This document shows, in pieces, positions 23,452 to 36,300 of a DNA stretch of 64,000 nucleotides. Position 1 is the stretch's first letter. Every line of letters begins with the position of its first letter. Under the pieces are notes generated by a model. It did not search any database. It was not told the origin of the DNA and saw only the letters and a program-made list of their open reading frames with translations. Source of the DNA: Pleodorina starrii (taxonomy: Eukaryota > Chlorophyta > Chlorophyceae > Chlamydomonadales > Volvocaceae); NCBI GenBank assembly GCA_030267565.1, contig BRXU01000025.1, positions 1,347,501 to 1,411,500 on the forward strand, given 5' to 3'. Made by a program: the position numbers and the translations under genes.

Positions 23452-24319
23452 GGCGGCGGTGGGGCCTGCCTCGATGGCGGGGCCCGAGGCAGGGATGGCG
23501 CCCGCAGTGGCGGCTGTGTCCGCGGTGGCGGTGGGGCCTGCTGCGGCGGCAGGGCCTGCTGGGGGTAAATCGTTTTACTACTTACAGTCACGGACCGGTG
23601 GGGCCCTGGCTCGCTGCAGCAGTTGCCTGGTTTGCCCACATGGAGTTGGGGAGCCTGGGTGCCGCGGCCGCCATGGCGGCCCATGTGTCTGCTCCGGCTG
23701 CAGTGGCAGTGATGTTGGCTGATGCCAGAGGCGTGGGTGGGGGTGGAATGCGTGGGGTCATGCCGGGCGTGATGCCCACCCCCATGGGTGCATGCTGTAT
23801 TCCTGCTCCCACCTCGGGCTCCGGGCCCCATCTATCTGGTCCGCTGTACGGCCGCAGCGTACGGTGGCGGCACCCCGCTCGAGGGGCCTGGCTGGGCCGG
23901 GGGAGCTGCGGTCTGGGCGGCTTGGTGTTGCTATTGCAACTGCTGCAGCTGCTGCAGCTGGCGCGCCAGCTCCGTCCGTGGCGGCCGTTTGCAAGGCAAG
24001 GTGAATGGTCCCCCCGATCTATGGGCGTGAGCTTGTATGTCCAGGTGAGGCGCCGGCTTCTGGAAACCCGTCTTGTCCCATGTGTGCCGCGGGGTGGAGG
24101 AGGACATCGCGAGGATCTTCGGATGATCTCTCAGCCTGGGGCCGATGTGGCTGTGAGCGAGTTGCTGAACTGTCGCCTGTCCATTTGAACGTCGTTGGGG
24201 CGCGGAGGTCCGCGCCCGTCCGTTTTCAGCCATGATGGCCTATCCTATCTAGGTATTTTGCATTACCCTCGAAATTTCGCATTTGCCGCGGCCGAAGAGG
24301 TCGGCCAGTGGCAGTTCAC

Positions 24320-24760
24320 GGACGCGTTTATGTTGTTGCGATACTGGGACGTGGTGTCTCGCTCTGGCAAGTGCTGTGCGGTTGTGATGGTCGTTGGCGG
24401 CCGTTGCCGCTTTGGTAGTCATGAGGGCCAAGATGTCGCCCAGCCCTGCCCTGCCCGGCGGTTTGTGAGACATCTGTTATCATTCCTGTAAGCATACTCG
24501 TTACATCAAATTATTACACGTTTCGCTGTCCCGCTCGTTCCCAACTTTCATTGCCCTTGCCCAAGGTCTGCTCTAGTGGACATGGACATGGATGCACATG
24601 ACAACATGTCCACTACTTCTGTGCGTTCACTTCTCAGACGCGGTCGCGTTATGTTGGGCGTTGGTGGACGTTTCAGTTTTGGTCGTCACGGGGGCGATTA
24701 TGTCGCCCAGCCCTGCCCGGGCCGGCCTTTTTTGTGTTTTTGGGCGGGGCCCCAGCGCGA
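24320..24760 (+). repeat. Dispersed repeat, inverted copy of 13195-13650
   Basis: Opposite-orientation partner of 13195-13650. It runs directly into the GC-palindrome-ended element at 24742. Confidence 0.65.
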
Positions 24761-25535
24761 AGCGCCCAGGGGGGCCCCGCCCTCTAGGATTGCCCATGTC
24801 CGTGCCTGCGATGTCTGATGTCTAATGTAAAAGGGCAAGTGCAGAATTTCGGCCAACGGAAAGACTCCATAAGTAAAATATTACATTCTTTATTGCACGG
24901 TAAATTTATTATAGGAACCCAACCTCGTATGAGTATAAAAGCCAGTTTGGCAGTCTCCATGGACCGAGGCCGAGGTCAAACCAACACCTCTCGGCCTATA
25001 ATTAATTCCAGAAGATTCATCGTTCCTTAAAGTGGAATTCTGACATGACGGCGTGAAATGAATCTTCGTTTCGGCAAGCAACGTTTCGGCAAGCAATGTT
25101 TGCATTGCGAACATTCTTCCCGCGACTACACCACAGCAGCTCTGCTAGCCGGTCCGATCGTCTTGACGCATATTGCTATTACAAAGGTTGCAAGGAGCAA
25201 ACCATGAGGGGCAAACTGTTGGTTGTTGGACGCCAAGCCGCCAATACACGCATGATGCAGCGGTCTTCTGCGGGCCGCCCAACAAGTCCAGTCGGCAACC
25301 TAGGGGATGGACTTCTACATTCCCTGTCCTAATGTTAAAGCAGTAAAGCCTCCTCTATGGCGAATACCTCAGTAGCGAAGCCTGTGCACTCTCGTCGGCA
25401 ACTGCACGTCGTCGCAACCCTCGCAAACAGTTCCGCTGTCCTTCTATTGGCAAGTCAGCCGGCGTGATGTGTAAATGATACACTCCATGTCTACTGTCAA
25501 GTAACTTCAGCCAATGCGCTGGCCGGAAGAGTTGC
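24742..25535 (+). mobile_element. GC-palindrome-ended repeat, copy 1
   Basis: Starts GGGCGGGGCCCC, a GCGCGAAGCGC loop region, then GGGGCCCCGCCCTCTAGGAT. About 750 bp, including the TTACATTCTTTATTGCACGG and AACACCTCTCGGCCTATAAT boxes, is repeated as a direct copy at 27896-28625. No coding potential recognised. The 3' end diverges from copy 2 near 25535. Confidence 0.65.
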
Positions 25536-27339
25536 ACAGTGCCGAGACGGCGCGCGATGCTAAACATGGGTACCTTACTTAATTTTGCCATAGTCGATCT
25601 CTGTGCGGAAACGTAGCGACAGAACAACTGCTACCATGACACAGTTGCGTAGCTCCGCGCACACATTACATATTACCGCACGATTCGGGGTCATCTATCC
25701 GTCCATCCTCGCTCCCTGCCTCAGTGCACGTGCGAGCCATCCTGCAAACCCTATCTATCTACCCATCAATATCTGACCCTACCGGTGCCGCACACCCCAA
25801 TCAACTTGATTGCACACATCACGAACTCCGTCCACCTCGATGGTGTCAAGTAGCACCACCCGCCGTCAGGAAGCCGTAAGGCTGGCCCTGACTCAGGTAG
25901 CTAGATTTGGAACCCACAGCGACCCGCGCCTGCGTACGACGAGCACTACTCATGGCATGGAAAGCTGTAATAAGCTGATTAAGCGCCACGAGCAGCATGC
26001 AGCGCTGCTATGCTAGCTGCAGTTGGTGCATTGGTGTATGTGCAGCGCTAAAGTTCACTGCTGCCCTCTGGGACCAAATACGCATGGTACCACGCCATTA
26101 TTTCCAGCAGACGATCGACATAGCTACTTACTCTCACAGCAGCCAGGGAAGTACGCACCGTGCGTGCGCGCGCGCTTGCCTTCGCACGCTTTTGCGTGGG
26201 CTTATATACCAGCGATCGGTGACCCAATAATCAAACGAACCACATAAGAAGTATGAATCACCGAACATTGGCGGCAGGGCAACCAACGTCTTGCGACGTG
26301 GAGTCGTCCAAGCCCCTGCCGCAGAAGCAAGTGTTATGGCTGTGTACATGGCAAAGTAGGAACATGAATCGACACACGTACCGTGCGTTTAGCTCGCGCG
26401 CTAAGGTAGCACCTACACACGTGCGCGGGCTTACTACGATTCTGAGCCTTTCGTCCCCCCGGGGTTTCTCGTCCCTGTCGGGATGACTCGTGCTGTCTGG
26501 TCTGGATGGGTGCCTCGGATGCTCTGGTCGCCTCCGTTAGTTGCAGTGCATACCCAGCTGGCCCGTTGGCTCTACCCTTCATCCAGCAAGCCCACTGTAA
26601 CAACCATACACACACGGACGCAGAGCGGTGGGTCTGCCGAGCTCAACGGCCTTCCTAGCAGTATAACTGGTGTATGGCACCATAACCTGGACCTCATCAT
26701 TCCTGCTTTCCGCAAGCAGGGGTTAAGTTCTTGCTTGGCGCGGCGCTCTGCATGCGGCCACATTTTCGCCAGCTGATGCGCAAATCAGGATGCCATCAAT
26801 CCAGGCATCCCCACTTCTCCGCCTCCGTTTGCTCAGAAGTAATAATAGTTACCGGGTGGAGGCGCCATGTCCTCTTCTGCGAGCGAGGCGTCATCAGTGA
26901 TAGTGTGCGTGGCGGCGGGACAGCGAGCGAGTTAAGTGCGTGGCTGGGGCGGGGTAGCTTTGCCAGATAGATTTCGATGCACGCGCGAGGCCCAACCTCC
27001 ATCCGCCCTTTCGGCTTGCGTGAGCGGCAACTAGTGCTTAATCACATACATGTATGCTGCCCAAGGAAATGCGTACAATGGCGCAGAGAGCTCCGCCGCC
27101 GCAGGCGCGGCAGCAGGTCATCACCTCTAATCTTGGACGCGCAACGCCCGTCCAGTGCGGACACAAGCAAACATCACATATGTAACGGAATGTAACGGAA
27201 CGGAATGTAACGGAATGTAACGGAACGGCGGGCTGCTTGCTTGAATGCGATGCATGTAATGCGTTCATTCGCGCGTGTACCTGTTACTAAACTAAACAAA
27301 CATCATGGGTCCGTAATATTACAACGAAATACGACTTAC
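25536..27339. other. Region downstream of the last recognised exon of SRCR gene 2
   Basis: Further 3' exons of SRCR gene 2 should lie here or beyond, but I could not find an A-type or Pro-rich exon in the required phase. A 10-bp tandem motif (AATGTAACGG) fills 27181-27229. Small open frames at 25810-26016 and 26483-26776 have no recognisable features. Confidence 0.35.
27181..27229. repeat. Short tandem repeat of TGTAACGGAA
   Basis: About five imperfect copies of TGTAACGGAA/CGGAA. TGTAA is also the common green-algal polyadenylation motif on the plus strand, but no plus-strand gene ends here. Confidence 0.7.
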
Positions 27340-27367
27340 CCTCGTTGAAGCATTGAACGCCGACATC
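27340..27367 (-). CDS. SRCR gene 2, exon D (28-nt micro-exon)
   Basis: Acceptor GACTGCAG, donor GTAAGT. It encodes DVGVQCFNE plus one base, closing the domain in phase 1. Confidence 0.75.
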
Positions 27368-30300
27368 CTGCAGTCAAGCGTTAAATTGCGACGCGAGCAA
27401 GTGTTGATGCATAAGCTCTGTGATTGCTAAAATGCATGGTACACATAACTCGCTTGATCCCGAACGCGAATATATGCATGGGATGAGTAAGGACAAAACA
27501 AATAAACGAGACGGTCAGCAACACGCACGCCGAGGCCAGCTCTTCCCTCACTCTCGTCAGGTCTCGTCCGTCGCAAGATCCTGCCCGGCCACGCAGAAGC
27601 CCCGACGGCCACATACATACATGTACAGCATGTGTGTACAGCGTGCGTGACCGACCGCCGTTCTTATTATGCGTGTCCATCGTTCTCAAAATCGCATACA
27701 TGCGTGTCCACCGTTCTCTTCATCATGCATGCGTGTCCGCCCTTCTCTTCAGCTACCACGACGCAAACTCTTTTGAGGTCACGATCATAGCTGAACCACG
27801 AGGCAGGCCCGCCCCAGCCCATTAGGTTTGAAGCCAGTCTTCGCTTCAAGCAAGCGCACAAACATGCATGGATAACTTCGGCGCGCGGTATAACTTTTTG
27901 GGCGGCGCCCAGGGGGGCCCCGCCCTCTAGGATTGCCCATGCCCGTGCGTGGGACGTGGGAAGTAATTGGACAAGTGTAGACTTTCGGCCAATGCAAAGG
28001 CTGCAGAAGTAAAAGATTACATTCTTTATTGCACGGTAAATTTATTATAGGAACCCAACATCGCACAAGTAAAAACCAGTTTGGCAGTCTCCATGGACCG
28101 AGGCCGAGGTCAAACCGACACCTCTCGGCCTATAAATAATTCCAGAAGATTCATCGTTCCTTAACGTGGAATCCTGACATGACGGCGTGAAATGAATCTT
28201 CGTTTCGGAAACAAACTATGTTTGCGTTGCAAACATTCTTCCCGCGACCACACCACAGCAGCTCTGCTAGCCGGTCCGATCGTCTTGACGCATATTACTA
28301 TTATAAAGGTTGCAAGGAGCAAACCATGAGGGGCAAACTGCTGGTTGTTGGACGCCAAGCCGCCGATGCACGCACGATGCAGTCGGCAACCTAGGGGACT
28401 TCTACAGTCCCGGTCCTAATGTTTAAGTTGTCAAGCCTGCTCTACGATACGGCGAATACCTCGGTAGCGAAGCCTGTGCACTCTCGCCGGCAAGTGCATG
28501 TCGTCGCGGCTCTCGCAAACTAACAGTTCCGCTGTCCTTCTATTGGCAAGTCAGCCTGCGTGATGTGTAAATGATACACTCCATGATTACTATCAAGTAA
28601 CTTCAGCCAATGCGCTGGCCGCAGGTAGAGTTGACGCCCTCGCCGCTCGCTTTAGAAATGATGCCGTATTCGGTCGATGCGCTCATGCACCCGGCGGGAT
28701 GACGCGCTTCGCGCGGCGCCGGCAGGCCTTGCTAACGACTCGGCTAGCAGGCATTTCGCGAATAAAGCTCTGGCTGTCTAGCAGCTGGAATGTCGACACT
28801 CTCAAACTTCACGCCCTCGCCGCCCCAGCACTCAACTTAACCCGTACGGATTGAACGGGGCCCCGCCCTTTTTTCCGGCTTCAAGGAAGCCGACACCAAC
28901 CCCTTGTTGGTGGATTTTTAGATAAAGTCATCATCAGCCATTATTGCTGTCAAACACTACGCCCAAGCACGCATCCACCTACGTACCTCCGAGTGGTCGC
29001 AGTTGTGGTAACCCCACCCTTTGAAATCACATTGGTAGAGGCGCCCTGGCAGCGGCCTCCTGCTGCAATTCACATCGTCCTGCATGCATGCACGTGTGCG
29101 GTATTACCGGCGGATAATGATAGGACATTTATTCATAGAAGGGTAGCCGTGATTATGATGATAAACGAAGAGCGAGGCGTGTGCCACATACATGCGACCG
29201 ACGGCCTGATGATAGATGCTGCCTGATGCTTTCCATCCGTGCAGGGCGCGCCAAGCAGGTTCGCGCGTGCATGGTTCGCGCGCGCGTGATGTACGGTATG
29301 CTCATCAGCAGCAGCGGCCGCAAAAACGTGCAGCGACTAATAAATGTCATCCAGCAACCAATGCAGGCAAATTGCTGAATCTTATTCACTGCTGGTGAAG
29401 TAATAAGCGTACGTCCGCCCCAAGGGTAAGCCAGCCGGCGCGTGTGCATATTTCCCGGCCCATATATTATAATTATACATTAGAATAATACTATAACCCT
29501 AAAGCCTAACCCTAGAAATATAATAATAATATTATCATATTATGATATTATTATTAGTTAATATGCAATATATTATTACAGATGACCCTAAGATATAATA
29601 AGAAGGGTGGCAATAATTTCCATAGTCCAGCAGGGGGTCACCGCCGTACGCCCATAGCAAAAAGCACTTGTTCTGCGCGCACACGACGACTTTCGCGACA
29701 ATTTCAATTGCTACGTGACAAGCATTGCAGGAACTCATGAATAGTCGCAGATTGGACTGCCTGGCCATGTTTGACTCTCTAGCGCGAATGCGGACAACGG
29801 AGACTCCATCTGAGGAGCGCCATTATATCAAAAAATACAACTGGAGTATAAAGGCTACCGATACACTTCATTTCCAATGTTCAAACGTCAAGAACGACAA
29901 GCTTGACGAATACCTTCGCACGAAAAAAAGCAAAGGCCTTAGGCTGCCCACAGCGCAGTGCCCCGGAACAGGCAAGGCGCCCACGAGAGGTTATGTAGAT
30001 TATAATACAACTGAAATTGTCGCGAAAGTCGTCGTGTGCGCGCAGAACAAGTGCTTTTTGCTATGGGCGTACGGCGGTGACCCCCTGCTGGACTATGGAA
30101 ATTATTGCCACCCTAATAAGAATACATTTCATACATTTTATATATCATATTTATATATATTATATTATCTTAAATATATATCCATCATTATACTGCAAGA
30201 TCGCTACACTCAAGGGTGCCCTCGATCGTGAACACACCATGAGGATGGGTCCGGTGCCGCCGCCGAAGCCGAACAGCGGTATTCCCGCTACGAAGCCAAG

Positions 30301-33300
30301 CTCCTTGCACACCACCGTAGCCTCAACCCTCGAGAAGTAGTCGTCGCTGCGTGCACCGAAATACAAGAGCACACGCGACTCGAATGTTGTACGCAACTCC
30401 ATCCACTGTACGTAATAACGTACGCGCACGTAATTAGTGATAGTGTGAGACTTGCCCCGGCCGGCTGTAACGATAATTATACTTATAATATTTCCGACTT
30501 ATAACCAATGGTTAACGGAACTCACTAAAGTGAGGAACGACCGTTGGATTAGTTGGAGACGATAATTGCGGAGCCCTGTCGTACATCAAGATCTCAAGGC
30601 GTCGGCCTCATATGCCGACTGGTGGAGCTTATGGGATTGAATTCTATTTCTCAGGTGTCTGTTGACACCACCTCTTACTACTGTATGTTTCTGATATTAG
30701 TTAGATTAGTGCTTGGTAAGCTGTTTAGGTGGGCGCCGTCTTCGTCTCCTTCAACTGGTCGTTCTTCGGTCGTCGCTCTGGCGACGCCTGGTACCTCGGT
30801 GAGTTCCCTTCCGCTGCGTAGCGTAGCTTAAACGTTACAATTGGCATCGAGTTCTAGGTCGCCTTCGCCGACCAAGAATGGCCAAGAAGAAGGACAAGAC
30901 CAAGGCTGTTCCTAAACAACCTTCCTTTAATATTCCTGAGGATGATGCGACTCCAGTCGTATCAGGTCGTGAGCCGGCTGCGGCCGATCACACCAATCCT
31001 CTCCCCGGAGCGACTCCAGTCGCGGTTACGGGTACTAATTCGTCTCCTCAAGGAGCAACTAAGGCCAAAGGATCTATGCCTGAGGCCGGCATTCAGCCAC
31101 AAACTCTTCCGCCGCAAGTCGCCGCTACCATCGCAAATGCAAGCGCGCGACGCGTATGGCGGACTTTCATTAAAAAGTTTGCAGACATGAAAGACATTCA
31201 ATTGCCTGCTAACTTCACTTCGCTGCCTGCCGCTGATCTCGTTGCGTTTGCGCAGAGCATCAACATGGACCCTGCGGCGCCGGCGGCGGCCCTTGCGGCT
31301 GCCTTAAACAGCCAGGAGCAGTTCGGACAGGCCATGCAGCTCCAGCAGCAACAGCAGCAGCAGGCCCTCGCTGCCGGGCAGGACGGCCGCAACGTCGCCC
31401 CGGTTCTCGATGCCGCGGCAACCGCGGCCGGCCAGCCGGCCGCACCCGGTCAACCGGGTGTGGAGGCACAACAAGGCCTTTCTCAGCAGGCGCTGGCGCA
31501 GGTGCACCAGGTGTGCACCAACGTGTTTCAACACGCCATGGGCCAGATTGTGACGCTCATGGACGCGCGCTTTGCCGAGTTCAAGGCGAGCAACGCTAAT
31601 GGCAACCAGGCAGCGGCCGCAGCTGCAGCGGCGGGCATGGCCGCAGCGGCGGCGGCTGACGCCATGGAAGCCGATGGCGCAGGCGCAGATGGCCCCTCCT
31701 CGGACACCAGCTCTGAGGAGAGCGACAGCAGCGACGACGATGACGCGTCGCCGGCGGGCCGCATCATCAAGTCCACCCGCAAGCACATCCTTGCGGAGCT
31801 GAAGAAGACGGACATGCGCTCGGGCCGCGAGCGCAGCAAAGCCATGAAGGGCTTCGCTAAAACGTTCGCCAGCCTACTAACGCCGGCCCAGGCTGCCAAG
31901 ATGTCGGCGTCGGAGCTCGTCGCCTCCTGGCAGGAGCGCGGCAATGGCTACATGCGCCTGCACGACTGGGCGCCTCTGTCCGGCGCCGAGCTGGACCCAC
32001 GCGCCTACCTGTCGCACCTGGAATTTGATATGCCGCGGGATGCGGACGTCCAGGCGGCGCTGGCCAGCCTCCGCAGCAACGGCGGCGCGGGCGGAAGCAA
32101 CGGCGGCGCCGGCGGCAGTACCGCCGGCGGCTGGCAAAGCCAGGAGGTGAGAAAGAAGGTTCCGGAGCCGTATAAGTTCACGGGGGCCACGGACAAGCAT
32201 GTCACGTGCGTGCAAACGTGGTTCGATACCTTCATCACCTACTGCGACACCACTCACATCAACCCCATTCAGAACCTAGCGTTCTTCACCACGGGGGCTG
32301 CACAAGAGTGGGTGGTGGGATACATGGGCGACGCGCTGACTAGCGGGGTCGTCGTGACGCGCGAGCAACTGCGCACCGATTTCCTCGTCCAGTTCGGCGA
32401 TATCCGCCGTCACACTGCCCAGTCCGCACGCGAACGCTTTCACGCGGGGGAGCACAGCATGAAACCGGGCGAAAAGGTCAACCTGTACACGCAGCGCTTC
32501 CGCACGATCGTGCGGGACGCCAAGGGCATGTCTCAGGTGGATCAGATTTTCTGGTACCTTCACGGGCTTCTCCCCGCACTTAAGAAGGCATGCGCTACGG
32601 ACGCCCTGGGCAAGGACTGGGTCTCGGTGGAAGATCTCATTCGCTTTGCACTGAGCCAGGAGCTTCGTGCTAACATTGCGAAATCCGCTTCTAACGCCCA
32701 CGCTACGGTGGCCGCTGTTTCTACCCCCTCCCAACCTCGCAAGCAGAAGCGGAAACGCTCCGAGCGCTCCGAGGACGGAGACAAGAAGCCCCCCAGGTGC
32801 ATTCACTGCGCCGAGGAGTTCCCCGACGGCTTCCCGCCGTCGCACTTGCGAAAGTGCGACGTCTTTCAGCGCAAGCTGAAGGCCGGGTTGATCAAGGACG
32901 GCAGCAGGGGCAAGAAGGCGGACCGCAAAGATGGCAAGCGTTAGGCGCTTGGCAAGGACGCGGAGGGTGCGGGTTCTGACCCGCCAGAGCCAGCACGTGT
33001 GTCGAAAGCTCTAGGCTGTCGCGAAGCAGGTCCTAACCTGCCGGTTGCGCGCGTTGCTGTATCCCACGCTCTAGGTGTTCGGGATGGTGGAATTGGTGCC
33101 GTAGGCGCGGCAGGACCCCCGGACCATACGTTGGGGTCTCCGCCGGCCGCTCAGGGGGTCGTTTTTGAGCTTCCTCCACCTCCACCGCCGGGAAACGACG
33201 ACCGCATGTTTTGCAGTCGAGAGTTTGCTCGGGTGCAGTCGGAGTTGGGCGTCAAGTTTACCTTTGACGCCGCATGTAACAATTCTGGCACCAATGCTCT

Positions 33301-36300
33301 GTGCGTTCCTTTTGCCTCACCCAGCCAATCTTTCTTCGATAAGGACGTTGGCGGGGAAACCCTCTGGATAAATCCACCAGTACACGAAGTGGTCAGATGG
33401 CAGCAGCACTACGCGAAATGCAAAGCTGCACAGCCCAGCACCACCAGTGCCATGTTCGTAGCCCCCAAGTGGCCCGTGCTTGAGCAGCACTTTCAGTCTC
33501 TAGGCTACGCGCGCTTTAAGGAGTACCCTATTGGAAAGCGGCTTTTCACCACTCCCAATAACGAGCGGGGCAAAGCTCAGCTCATGGGTATCCCTTGGCC
33601 GGTCCAGCTTTGGTACGATCCTCCCAAAACGGAGGCTGTACTGCGCTCCGTACAGAACAACTCGGGCTACAGCATGCACTTCCTCAGCAACATGTACGGC
33701 AAAGAGGCCCAAACGCTCGTTGACAGCGGGGCTTGTGCAGTGGGAGCTGCCGACGGCTTTGTTGGCCAAACTCTGGTCAACAGCTTGCGCCTTAAGGTGC
33801 AGCCAGCGGCGGTTACCTCCGTACGCCTCGCAGACGGTTCGCTCCAGCAACTGTTGGGTCAAGTCGCCGTGCCCATCCGCATGGGCACATATCGTGACAC
33901 GGTGCGCCTCCTTGTAATGCCAGGCGGCATGCCAGGCACGGACATTTTGCTTGGGACAGATTGGCTCAAGCGGCTCAAGGCCGTTATGAGCTGGGACAGT
34001 GATTCGCTCACCCTCCAAAGGGGGGGGAAGAGCCTTACACTGCACCCGACTTACGTACACAGGTCGGCTGACACCGAACCTGACCCAATCGCGGTCATGA
34101 ACTACGTGTGCGCGCGGTTGCACCAAGCGACGTCGGTTCCGCTTCTGAGCGCCAAGCAAGCTGCAAAGCTGCTTACGCGGGGTGCGCGATCGTACCTAAT
34201 GCTAGTACGCGAAGATAGCGTTGAGCCCGCGGACCCTACTCGTTGCGAATCCGCGACGGTTGGGGCTGCTACGTCAACTGATGCTCCTGCGCCCATCGAC
34301 CTGGTACCGCAGTCGGAAATAGAAGCACTGAAATCCGAATTTTCAGATGTCTTCGCGGAGCTGAACGAGCCTCCACCGGAGCGTCCGGGAATAGGTCACA
34401 CTATTCCCTTGGTAGAAGGCGCTCAGCCTCCCGCAAAACGTATGTACCGCTTAACTCAGGCTGAGCGGGAAGAGGTCAAAAAGCAAGTAGCGGATTTGCT
34501 TGCTAAAGGGTTCATCGAACCGAGCACCTCCCCATTCGGTGCGCCTGTTCTGTTTGTCGAAAAACAGGACAAGACCCTTCGAATGTGTTTGGATTATAGA
34601 GCATTAAACAAAATCACCGTCAAGCGGAGATACCCAATGCCGTCCATAACCGACCTCTTCGACCAGTTGCAAGGCGCAAAAGTCTTTTCAAGCCTTGACT
34701 TGCAACAGGGTTACTACCAAATCCGCATTACACCTGAGGACAGACCTAAAACGAGCTTCCTCACGCCTGAGGGACAGTTTCAGTTCAAGGTCCTTTGTTT
34801 CGGCCTGACTAATGCGCCCGCAACGTTCCAATCCACCATGGCAACGATTTTTCGGGAGCACATTGGTCGATTTGTTCTCGTGTATTTGGACGATATACTT
34901 ATTTTTTCTAAAACGGCACAAGAACATGTACGGCACCTCCGTATTGTACTTGAGCTGTTACGTGAGCACAAGTTCAGGGCAAAATTGCCTAAGTGCGACT
35001 TCAATAAAGCGGAATTGAAGTTTTTGGGGCACATCGTGGGCAGGGACGGCCTTAAGGTCGACCCGTCTAAAGTAAAAGTGGTACAGGACTGGGCCACTCC
35101 CACAAACGTTTCGCGTCTCAGGTCATTCCTGGGATTAGCGAATTATTTTAGGCGATTTATACAGGGTTATTCATCGCTCGTTGCCCCACTCACGTCATTG
35201 ACGGGTGCTCAAGTACCTTGGGATTGGACACCGGAATGCCAATCCGCGTTTAATGGCGTGAAGCACGCACTTACGAACGCACCGGTGTTAGTTCTGCCAG
35301 AACTGGACAAACCTTTTGAGGTTTGGTCCGACGCGTCCGTATTCGGGACGGGTGCCATCCTCTTGCAGGACGGTCGGCCGGTGGCTTACACAAGCCAGAA
35401 GTTTACTCCTGCGGAGATAAACTACACAACCACCGACCAGGAATGCCTTGGGGTTATCCATGCGTTAACCGAATGGAGGTGCTATCTTGACGGGGCACAG
35501 CACGTCACTTTAGTCACCGATCACCAACCCCTGGTATATCTGCAAGACCAGAAAAGCAATAATTTGCTTTCGCGCCGCCAAGCGCGCTGGATGGAATACC
35601 TTTCTCGTTTCAAGTTCGAATGGGAATATCGTCCGGGCAGAATTAACGTGGCCGACCCTATTAGCAGGGTACACGAGCCTACGGTGGCAGCTGCGCTCAC
35701 ACGGTCAAGCATCGTCGCTGATCTCTTGACGCGGATCCAGCGAGGGTACCACAAGGACCCATCCTTTGCTGACCCATTACGGATAGCTGGGCTGTACTAT
35801 AACACGTCGCGAGGCCTCTGGCAAAAAGGCCAACGGGTGGTGATCCCCGACGCTGACGGGTTGCGCGATCTGATCATGGCTGAATACCATGACAGTATCA
35901 CATCTGGGCATAGAGGAATAAGCCGCACAAAGGAAGTTATTTCCCGCTCGTACTGGTGGCCCACTCTGGACGCAGACGTGGCCGAGTATGTCGGAAGATG
36001 CCCCGAATGCCAGCGCAACAAGCCTTCCAACCATAAGCCGTATGGAAAGCTACAGCCCCTCCCAATACCGGAGACAAATTGGGAGAGCGTGTCACTCGAT
36101 TTGATCACGCAGCTACCGAAAACCGCTAAGGGCCACGACGCCGTACTTGTGTTTGTGGATCGGCTCAGCAAAATGGTGCACTTTGCTGCCACTCACACCG
36201 ACGTCAGTGCTGAGGAGATAGCGTGGCTATACCTCGAACACGTTTTCAAGCATCATGGGCTGTCCAGGTCCCTGGTGTCTGACCGTGGAACTCAATTCAC

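Larger units (their letters stand above)
21431..24233 (-). mobile_element. Unidentified repeat element, uninterrupted copy
   Basis: Minus-strand block containing a series of open frames: a 100-codon frame from 24233, Pro/Gln-rich frames around 23316-23994, a 384-codon frame 23451-22297, and a 167-codon frame 22217-21714, followed by an AATAAA-containing tail. The 3' third is repeated in inverted orientation around the satellite (14404-14745 and 20390-20650). No RT, transposase or integrase motif was found, so the class is unknown. Confidence 0.5.

Noticed and set aside
30553..30831. 92-codon open frame repeated at 37347-37625
   Set aside because: It is inside the LTRs; the repetition reflects LTR identity, not a gene.
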